Shown here: one piece after another, positions 1 through 4,918 of the stretch
Position numbering within the stretch: position 1 is the first letter of the stretch
Layout of the letters: each line of letters starts with the position of its first letter
Assembly (NCBI GenBank): GCA_013329355.1
Contig: DUKK01000096.1
Coordinates: forward strand, 1-8,475
From: Candidatus Poseidoniaceae archaeon
GTDB lineage: Archaea > Thermoplasmatota > Poseidoniia > Poseidoniales > Poseidoniaceae
Direction of reading: 5' to 3'
DNA length: 8,475 nucleotides
Translations under genes and position numbers: made by a program
The notes under the pieces: generated by a model
What the model was told of the DNA's origin: nothing
Database searches by the model: none
Seen by the model: only the letters and a program-made list of their open reading frames with translations

Positions 1-1
1 A

Positions 2-679
2 ATCGATGACCTACTCGGTGGCGGGTTTGAAACCCAAGCTCTAGTAGAAGTGTATGGTGCCTTTGGTAGTGGAAAAACCCAAATTGGCCACCAACTGGCT
101 GTCAATTGCACGCTACCCGTTGAGATTGGTGGTTTTGACGGTGATGTGTTTTATATCGACACAGAGGATACCTTTAGGCCAGAAAGAATAACTCAAATGG
201 CGAGAGGGCTTGATTTAGATCCAGAACAAGTATTAGCGAGAATCCACGTTGCAAGAGCATACAACTCTGCACATCAGATGCTACTGGTTGATGAGATTAA
301 ACGCATGAGTAAGGGCCTAAATGTAAAAATGATTATTGTAGACTCATTGACCAGTCACTTTAGAGCTGAGTTCATTGGCCGTGGTATGCTTGCTAACAGA
401 CAGCAGAAGCTCAACAAACATCTGAAGGAGTTGAAGCAGTTAGCAGATATTAACAATGCATTAGTACTCGTAACCAATCAAGTTCATTCGAAGCCAGACG
501 CAATGTGGGGAGACCCAACAAAGCCGATTGGTGGGCACGTTTTAGCACACGCAAGCACGTTCAGATTATATCTAAGAAAGGCCAAAGGCGGTAGAAGAAT
601 TGCTAGATTAGTCGATTCGCCAAACCTGCCGGATGGAGAATGCGTATATCAAGTAACAGAAGAGGGTCTGAAAGATTAA
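2..679 (+). CDS. radA: DNA repair and recombination protein RadA (5'-truncated by window edge)
   Basis: RadA is the archaeal Rad51/RecA recombinase: it forms ATP-dependent filaments on single-stranded DNA and catalyses strand exchange in homologous repair. About 225 codons are visible. The open frame runs off the left edge, so the GTG at 50 is not the start; the missing part would be the N-terminal helix-hairpin-helix DNA-binding domain and linker. Visible motifs in order are LLGGGFETQA just inside the edge (typical RadA entry to the ATPase core), Walker A GAFGSGKT at 56-79, DTEDTFRPERI, Walker B MIIVDSLTSHFR with the following EFIGRGMLANRQQ (L1 region), and the L2 segment VTNQVHSKPDAMWGDPTKP followed by IGGHVLAHASTFRLYLRK. 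The ending RIARLVDSPNLPDGE and TEEGLKD matches the normal RadA C-terminus, so the 3' end is complete. No intein interrupts the visible core. The frame is intact. ftsZ follows 88 bp downstream on the same strand. Confidence 0.96.
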   Translation: MDDLLGGGFETQALVEVYGAFGSGKTQIGHQLAVNCTLPVEIGGFDGDVFYIDTEDTFRPERITQMARGLDLDPEQVLARIHVARAYNSAHQMLLVDEIKRMSKGLNVKMIIVDSLTSHFRAEFIGRGMLANRQQKLNKHLKELKQLADINNALVLVTNQVHSKPDAMWGDPTKPIGGHVLAHASTFRLYLRKAKGGRRIARLVDSPNLPDGECVYQVTEEGLKD

Positions 680-689
680 CTTGGCTCAT

Positions 690-719
690 AGTAAACTATC
701 GTAAAATAGATGGTTTACT
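690..719. promoter_or_regulatory. 11-bp inverted repeat with 8-nt A-rich loop between radA and ftsZ
   Basis: The left arm AGTAAACTATC (690-700) and right arm GATGGTTTACT (709-719) pair over all 11 positions in RNA with one G-U wobble (10 of 11 as DNA). The loop GTAAAATA (701-708) is TATA-like. The element starts 11 nt after the radA stop. It could be a 3'-end stem of the radA mRNA, or an operator surrounding the TATA box of an ftsZ promoter that would give a leader of roughly 35 nt. There is no U-tract after it, so a bacterial-type terminator is unlikely. The structure is seen directly; its role is inferred. Confidence 0.6.
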
Positions 720-767
720 CAGCAAAAACGTCGGCACCTTCAAAGATAGTTGGTCAACCTTAATCAC

Positions 768-1898
768 ATGCGCCATTTAATTGACCGCGTTTTAGAGTTA
801 AGTGAAGAAGAGCAGGTGAAGATTACTCCCAGTGACATACCACCCGGTCAGGGAAATGAAGAGGAACTGAAAGCGCTGCTGGAATCATTGCAACCCAGAA
901 TAAGGGTTTATGGCGCTGGTGGAGCTGGATGTAATGCTGTTAGTAGACTAGCAGAGGAAGGGTTGTTTGACAATAGTTATGTTACTGGTTATGCAATAAA
1001 CACCGACGCTCAAGCCTTGCTAATGTCTGCTCTCGATGAAAAAGTATTGATTGGTAGAACTGCGCGTGGCAGAGGTGCAGGGGGAGATCCGTCTAAGGGT
1101 GAAGCAGCTGCACTTGAATCTGAGATGGTTTTACGACGGATTACTAATGATACACAATTAGCAATTATCACCGCTGGTATGGGTGGCGGTTCGGGTACAG
1201 GCGCCGCTGGCCACATTGCAAGATTAGCCAAGCAACAAGGAGCAATGACAATTGCAGTTGTTACATATCCATTCAAATCTGAAGGTTCACTGCGTAAGCA
1301 GAATGCTGAATGGGGTCTTGAGAGACTTAGAGAACACTGTGATACAATACTAGTCATTCCAAACGAAAGATTACTAGAGATAGAAGGAGTCAAGGATTTA
1401 CCAATCGCCAGTGCATTCAGAGTCGGAGATGAATTACTGGTCCGGTCGATAACCGGAGTTACCGAATTGCTTACTACCGACGGCATGGTTAATCTCGACT
1501 TTGAGGATCTAAAATCAGTCATTAAGTCAGGCAGTGGCGTTGCAATGATTGGATTAGGTGCTTCATCAGCGCAAAATCGGGCCGAAGAAGCGACCTTGGA
1601 AGCTTTGCATTCTCCATTATTAGAATTAGATACCAGCGACGCAAGGGGCGCACTAATCAACGTAGTTGGAGGGCCCAACCTCACCCTTGGAGAGGCTGAA
1701 AGATGTGCTCAGATAATTCAGGATAAAATCTCACCACATGCAAAGATAATTTGGGGTGCTGCGGTCGATGATGACCTAGGTGATGAGATAAGAGTAATGT
1801 TGGTGTTGACTGGAGTAAAGAGCGAGCAGATTCACGGCTCAGGTGAGAACCGACAAATGCGAGCTTTGAGAAATAAAAGCATTGAATTCGTAAATTAA
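768..1898 (+). CDS. ftsZ: Cell division protein FtsZ (tubulin-like GTPase)
   Basis: FtsZ polymerises with GTP at mid-cell into the ring that scaffolds cytokinesis. The ATG at 768 gives 376 aa; the frame also allows a TTG at 750 directly behind a TAG stop, which I consider only the ORF edge. No Shine-Dalgarno site precedes the ATG. Numbered from the ATG, an acidic N-terminal extension of about 45 residues precedes the nucleotide-binding start VYGAGGAGCNAVSRL (G-rich loop about 49-54). Then come AINTDAQAL, GRGAGGDPSKGE, the tubulin signature GMGGGSGTG (137-145), the VIPNERLL segment, and the T7 synergy loop NLDFEDL (242-248) with the catalytic Asp 244 and 247, so the GTPase site looks complete. 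The C-terminal domain includes GPNLTLGEAE and IIWGAAVDDDLGDEIRVMLVLTG. After this only about 25 residues remain, without the bacterial tail peptide that binds FtsA/ZipA, as expected in archaea. I cannot assign it firmly to FtsZ1 or FtsZ2. Its TAA overlaps the convergent gene's stop. Confidence 0.96.
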   Translation: MRHLIDRVLELSEEEQVKITPSDIPPGQGNEEELKALLESLQPRIRVYGAGGAGCNAVSRLAEEGLFDNSYVTGYAINTDAQALLMSALDEKVLIGRTARGRGAGGDPSKGEAAALESEMVLRRITNDTQLAIITAGMGGGSGTGAAGHIARLAKQQGAMTIAVVTYPFKSEGSLRKQNAEWGLERLREHCDTILVIPNERLLEIEGVKDLPIASAFRVGDELLVRSITGVTELLTTDGMVNLDFEDLKSVIKSGSGVAMIGLGASSAQNRAEEATLEALHSPLLELDTSDARGALINVVGGPNLTLGEAERCAQIIQDKISPHAKIIWGAAVDDDLGDEIRVMLVLTGVKSEQIHGSGENRQMRALRNKSIEFVN

Positions 1899-2527
1899 TC
1901 TCTAATTATTCTGTAACAGATATACAACAAAGCGACAAGCCCAGAAATTAACATGGTTCGGTCAAAGATTTCTAATTCATGTTCCGCTTTTGTCTCCGTC
2001 GGTATTGGGTCGAAATTCTGTTCTCCCGGGATGTATAACTCCACGTTATTCCAGTGGTCACCAGTCTGCTGTTCGTTACCGTTTACTGCGTTGCCGTAAA
2101 TTAGGAATTTAGCCATTGTCGTATTATCATTAGGTGATAGCCAAGAAAAATTCCAGATTCTTTGTTGATTCGATGATTCCTGATGGGTCCAACCATCACC
2201 CAACTTTGCACCTTCTGATTCATTAAAATACAGCGTGCCTTCGTTTAATATTATTCTAAACCCACCTTGAGCGGATTGATTATGTTGTGATATTTGTTCA
2301 TTGGACAAGGTCAGTTGTAAACTGTAATTCGTTGCCGAGGCAAATTTTTCGGGAAGCCCAATAAGGCTTATCTCTGTGTAAGAGTTAGAAGCCCCGTGAC
2401 ACAAACAGCCCTCATTACCAACGTCCCCGACCCCGTTGGGAAAGCTATCCACTGTATTGAGTGGTGATAGGAGGAATATACTAGCTAGCGCCAATATTAC
2501 AACCCGCCTCCTCATAACACTAGTCAC
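1895..2527 (-). CDS. Secreted, C-terminally membrane-anchored choice-of-anchor V / Reeler-like domain protein with CxCH motif
   Basis: This is a predicted cell-surface protein of 210 aa from GTG 2527, or 206 aa from ATG 2515. The N-terminus has a basic stretch (MRRR) and a hydrophobic core (VVILALASIFLLSPL), a typical Sec signal. Next is FPNGVGDVGNEGCLCHG with C41, C43 and H44, then a beta-rich domain (about 50-170) with ISLIGLP, GGFRIILNEGTL, WNFSWLSP and the hallmark YGNAVNGNEQQTGDHW. This order fits the choice-of-anchor V family from memory. A hydrophobic helix (about 191-206, TMLISGLVALLYICY) followed by RIIRD would anchor it with the domain outside. Five N-glycosylation sequons (N67, N83, N102, N126, N135) all fall in the ectodomain. 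The cysteine motif is CxCH, not the CxxCH of c-type hemes, so heme is not implied; metal binding or a disulfide are alternatives. The true function is unknown. It converges on ftsZ with a 4-nt stop overlap. Confidence 0.8.
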   Translation of the reverse strand: MTSVMRRRVVILALASIFLLSPLNTVDSFPNGVGDVGNEGCLCHGASNSYTEISLIGLPEKFASATNYSLQLTLSNEQISQHNQSAQGGFRIILNEGTLYFNESEGAKLGDGWTHQESSNQQRIWNFSWLSPNDNTTMAKFLIYGNAVNGNEQQTGDHWNNVELYIPGEQNFDPIPTETKAEHELEIFDRTMLISGLVALLYICYRIIRD

Positions 2528-2531
2528 AACA

Positions 2532-2536
2532 CTCCC
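2532..2536 (-). promoter_or_regulatory. Shine-Dalgarno-like GGGAG that bears on the start of the anchored surface protein
   Basis: On the minus strand GGGAG ends 4 nt before GTG 2527 and 16 nt before ATG 2515. The spacing favours the GTG, while codon preference and a compact signal peptide favour the ATG. I kept the GTG bounds; both starts give the same mature protein. Confidence 0.4.
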
Positions 2537-2620
2537 AAAAGTTCGATACCTTTGACTCTTTTCAACTCGCTAGTAGATTAATGTATCATGATGCAAAACG
2601 CGACAGGGAGTAACATCACA

Positions 2621-2630
2621 TTAAGTATAA
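2621..2630 (+). promoter_or_regulatory. Candidate TATA box of a leaderless promoter
   Basis: TTAAGTATAA lies about 20-29 nt before ATG 2650. In archaea the TATA box is centred roughly 26 nt before the transcription start, which would place that start at or next to the ATG. No Shine-Dalgarno site lies between them, which fits a leaderless mRNA. The 122-bp space 2528-2649 is divergent and must also carry the promoter of the minus-strand surface protein; an ATTAAT-containing stretch near 2575 is the best candidate for that one. Confidence 0.45.
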
Positions 2631-2649
2631 TGGATTTACATTGTAGATT

Positions 2650-3234
2650 ATGTTTGATGATGGGGCCTTCGAAATACCTGATTCCTTTGACGCAGATGAA
2701 ATTGATATATTTGCCGAACTAGGAGTATCAGGTAAATACCAAACAGCGAGTGCTAGTAGCATGAAAATACAGCAGAACGAAAATCTTGCAATTTTGCTTG
2801 CCGATGATGAAGAGATCGGTCATCATCCTGATGATATCTTAGTAAATTCAGTCGATGAGCTTCCGACCTTCACGCTACCGGACGAGACGATTAGCGAGTT
2901 ACTCGAAATCCTTGTCAAGCAAGAATTGCAATCCTCAGAAGGTAAAGAAATAATCAGCAATGTTCCAGGCACCGCCAAACTAAACCCTAGCACTGCAAAG
3001 GTCACGAAATCTGAGAATGAATATGAAATCTCAGTAATTATTGATGTTGATGGCTCTGGTCCCGTTAGACCATATGCCAAGATTAAGTCAGAAAATAATA
3101 TCCTAAAACTAGAATCCGCGCCCAAATCAATACCCAGTAGTTGGATACCATTGCATGACATTCTCATTGACATGTTAACAAAAGCTATGCAAGCATTGTC
3201 ATCAACGAGTTTCACCATTAACAACAACGCTTGA
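2650..3234 (+). CDS. Acidic soluble protein of unknown function, 194 aa
   Basis: I do not recognise a family. The protein has 194 residues from ATG 2650. The N-terminal 25 residues are rich in Asp and Glu with spaced hydrophobics (FDDGAFEIPDSFDADEIDIF). A second acidic patch (ADDEEIGHHPDD, 51-62) follows. Residues 78-95 look like an amphipathic helix (DETISELLEILVKQEL). Residues 117-156 alternate hydrophobic and polar residues as in beta strands (EYEISVIIDVDG, YAKIKSENNILKLES). Residues 164-184 form a last helix (SWIPLHDILIDMLTKAM), followed by a Ser/Thr/Asn-rich end. There is no signal peptide, membrane segment or cysteine, so it is probably cytoplasmic. Intact length, gene-like composition and a fitting TATA box argue that it is real. 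Its last 33 nt overlap the end of the convergent osmC gene. The beta part recalls an alpha-crystallin strand pattern only faintly, too weakly to name. Confidence 0.75.
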   Translation: MFDDGAFEIPDSFDADEIDIFAELGVSGKYQTASASSMKIQQNENLAILLADDEEIGHHPDDILVNSVDELPTFTLPDETISELLEILVKQELQSSEGKEIISNVPGTAKLNPSTAKVTKSENEYEISVIIDVDGSGPVRPYAKIKSENNILKLESAPKSIPSSWIPLHDILIDMLTKAMQALSSTSFTINNNA

Positions 3235-3594
3235 AGTAAACTCGACTGTTGAGTTAAACATATTCGATACGCTACAGTAGGTCTCGTGACTTTTGTGAAC
3301 TAATCGCTCTACTAACTTTATTGGCGCCTCACCTTCGATATGATACACCATGTTCACTTTAGTAAAAATACGTGGTGCTGACTCAGCCCGCTCAGCGTCT
3401 AACTCTATCCAGATTTTCTCTACCTTTCTATCTTTCAAGCCGGTTTGAATATCCGCAAGCGAACAAGCACCAATCATTTGTAGCGTAACTTGGACTGGCG
3501 ATGGACCGCCGTTCCAATCAATCTCCAATTTATTCCCTGATTCATTAAAACAGTCGACTCTAGAGCCACCTTTCCACTCAACGCGTCCTCGCAT
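3202..3594 (-). CDS. OsmC family protein (YhfA-like), thiol peroxidase-type
   Basis: OsmC/Ohr family proteins reduce organic hydroperoxides with a pair of cysteines and protect the cytoplasm from oxidative damage. This 130-aa protein starts at ATG 3594. It opens with the beta-strand entry MRGRVEWKGGSRVDCF, then SPVQVTLQMIGACSLADI carries the first conserved cysteine (C44) at the head of the central helix. ESAPRIFTKVNMVYHIEG matches the family's AP-R-F-T-H-I strand, and HETYCSVSNMF carries the second conserved cysteine (C107). Length and order agree with E. coli YhfA recalled from memory, closer than with Ohr. An extra Cys15 is present. The physiological substrate is not established for the YhfA branch, so peroxidase activity is a family inference. 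It is divergent from icd across 58 bp and overlaps the 194-aa gene tail to tail; the terminal strand is still full length, so the overlap is not a truncation. Confidence 0.88.
   Translation of the reverse strand: MRGRVEWKGGSRVDCFNESGNKLEIDWNGGPSPVQVTLQMIGACSLADIQTGLKDRKVEKIWIELDAERAESAPRIFTKVNMVYHIEGEAPIKLVERLVHKSHETYCSVSNMFNSTVEFTSSVVVNGETR
3235..3255. repeat. AGTAAACT plus short inverted repeat just after the stop of the 194-aa gene
   Basis: AGTAAACT (3235-3242) begins at the base after the TGA stop. It runs into an inverted repeat AACTCGAC-T-GTTGAGTT (3239-3255, 7 of 8 positions symmetric). The same 8-mer follows the radA and icd stop codons. Here it also lies inside the coding sequence of osmC on the other strand, so coding constraint alone could produce it. 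Confidence 0.4.
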
Positions 3595-3611
3595 GATACT
3601 CCGATGTGCGG

Positions 3612-3623
3612 TTCATTATTGAA
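3612..3623. promoter_or_regulatory. Symmetric AT-rich element TTCATTATTGAA in the osmC-icd divergent promoter region
   Basis: The 58-bp space between the two divergent ATGs (3595-3652) has one AT-rich stretch, TTCA-TTAT-TGAA. Its centre is about 24 nt before the osmC ATG and about 36 nt before the icd ATG. It could serve as TATA box in both directions, giving a nearly leaderless osmC and a short leader for icd. The two genes would then compete for, or share, one core promoter. No Shine-Dalgarno site with good spacing precedes either ATG. This is inference from position and symmetry. Confidence 0.4.
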
Positions 3624-3652
3624 GGGAATCCTTGTGGGGTTAACTGAGTCGA

Positions 3653-4879
3653 ATGGCAGCCGAGACAATCACATTAGGAAATGGCACACTTAACGTACCA
3701 AATAATCCAATTATCCATTATATCGAAGGCGATGGTATTGGGGTTGACATTAGCCCGGTAATGATTAAAGTGGTTGATGCTGCTGTTGCCAAAGCATATA
3801 CTAGAACGAAGCAAATACATTGGGTTGAAGTCTTGGCTGGAGAAAAAGCCTTTACCAACACCGGTGAATGGTTACCTGAGGCAACACTCGATGCGATGAG
3901 GAACGGTTTAGTGTCAATTAAAGGACCATTAACAACACCAGTAGGCGGTGGCATTCGATCCCTCAATGTTGCACTCAGACAAAAGTTAGATCTTTTTGCC
4001 TGTGTCAGGCCAGTTCGGTGGTATGACGGGACTCCTTCACCCGTCAGAGCGCCCCAAGATGTTGATATGATTATTTTTAGAGAAAATAGCGAAGATGTTT
4101 ATGCAGGAATTGAATGGGAAGCCGGTACTGAAGGGGTTAGAAAATTAATTGATTTTCTACAAAATGATATGGGGGTTGATAAGATTAGATTTCCTGAGAC
4201 CTCCGGTATTGGCATAAAACCAATTTCACAAGAAGGAACTGCCCGAATCGTCAGAGCTGCTTTACAATATGCAGTAGACAATGACAAAGATTCTGTCACC
4301 CTAGTTCACAAAGGAAACATCATGAAATTCACTGAGGGTGGATTCAGAGATTGGGGTTACGAATTAGCCAAGAAAGAATTTGGTGCAACTGAGTTAGATG
4401 GTGGCCCGTGGTGTACATTCACTAACCCCATTACGGGAACTGTGATTACGGTAAAGGATGTGATTGCTGATGCTATGCTGCAGCAGATTATTACCCGGCC
4501 GGCTGAATATTCAGTGCTTGCTACAATGAATCTAAACGGGGATTACATATCAGATGCTTTAGCAGCTCAGGTTGGTGGTATTGGCATTGCACCCGGTGCT
4601 AATATCAACTATGATACTGGAATCGCTATCTTTGAGGCGACTCACGGTACTGCACCAAAATATGCAGGACAAGATAAGGTGAACCCCGGCAGTGTTATTC
4701 TTAGTGCTGAGATGATGTTACGACACATGGGGTGGTCACAGGCTGCGGACCTAATTGTCAAGGGTATGGAAGGTGCTATTTCCGCCAAGACCGTAACATA
4801 TGACTTTGAGAGACTCATGAGTGATGCTGAATTGCTGAAGTGTAGCGAATTTGGTGATGCTGTAATCTCGCACATGTGA
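3653..4879 (+). CDS. icd: Isocitrate dehydrogenase, NADP-dependent, bacterial Icd type
   Basis: This enzyme converts isocitrate and NADP+ to 2-oxoglutarate, CO2 and NADPH in the TCA cycle (EC 1.1.1.42). The protein has 408 aa against 416 in E. coli and is intact. Landmarks are IEGDGIGVDISP (24-35), the isocitrate-binding loop GPLTTPVGGGIRSLNVALRQ (91-110) with S103, N105 and R109, R119, R143 and catalytic Y150 in RENSEDVYAGIEW, K220 in VHKGNIMKFTEG, and metal-binding D273, D297 and D301 (NGDYISD). The cofactor loop HGTAPKYAGQDKV (331-343) has K336, Y337 and V343, and VTYDFERL has Y383 and R387; these equal the E. coli NADP determinants K344, Y345, V351, Y391 and R395, so NADP specificity is well supported. 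S103 corresponds to E. coli S113, the AceK phosphorylation site, but no aceK is in the window. The C-terminal third is almost identical to bacterial Icd as I recall it, which suggests ancient transfer from bacteria. Confidence 0.96.
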   Translation: MAAETITLGNGTLNVPNNPIIHYIEGDGIGVDISPVMIKVVDAAVAKAYTRTKQIHWVEVLAGEKAFTNTGEWLPEATLDAMRNGLVSIKGPLTTPVGGGIRSLNVALRQKLDLFACVRPVRWYDGTPSPVRAPQDVDMIIFRENSEDVYAGIEWEAGTEGVRKLIDFLQNDMGVDKIRFPETSGIGIKPISQEGTARIVRAALQYAVDNDKDSVTLVHKGNIMKFTEGGFRDWGYELAKKEFGATELDGGPWCTFTNPITGTVITVKDVIADAMLQQIITRPAEYSVLATMNLNGDYISDALAAQVGGIGIAPGANINYDTGIAIFEATHGTAPKYAGQDKVNPGSVILSAEMMLRHMGWSQAADLIVKGMEGAISAKTVTYDFERLMSDAELLKCSEFGDAVISHM

Positions 4880-4897
4880 GATGTAGTAAACTCCATC
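4880..4897. repeat. 18-bp imperfect palindrome between the convergent icd and PIN genes
   Basis: GATGTAGTAAACTCCATC starts directly after the icd stop; 7 of 9 half-site positions are symmetric (GATG..AGT / ACT..CATC). It lies in the 39-bp gap between two converging stop codons and contains the 8-mer AGTAAACT. On the minus strand it reads GATGGAGTTTACT, which equals the right arm of the radA-ftsZ inverted repeat (GATGGTTTACT) with two extra bases. A bidirectional 3'-end signal or a protein site are both possible. Confidence 0.45.
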
Positions 4898-4918
4898 AAA
4901 ACTAAATTGCCACGGAAA

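Noticed and set aside
750..767. TTG 750 as ftsZ start
   Set aside because: It is simply the first possible codon after an in-frame TAG; the ATG at 768 is more likely and no ribosome-binding site supports the TTG.
1010..1684. 224-codon open frame antisense to ftsZ
   Set aside because: It lies wholly inside a clear ftsZ, and its Ser/Pro/Leu-rich translation is typical of a shadow frame with no recognisable domain.
2386..2409. CxCH motif as a c-type heme site
   Set aside because: Heme attachment needs CxxCH (or a rare longer variant); only one residue separates the cysteines here.
3000..3120. Alpha-crystallin/sHsp-like strand pattern in the 194-aa protein
   Set aside because: Only a loose hydrophobic alternation; the conserved A-x-x-x-n-G-v-L and GVL features of small heat-shock proteins are missing.
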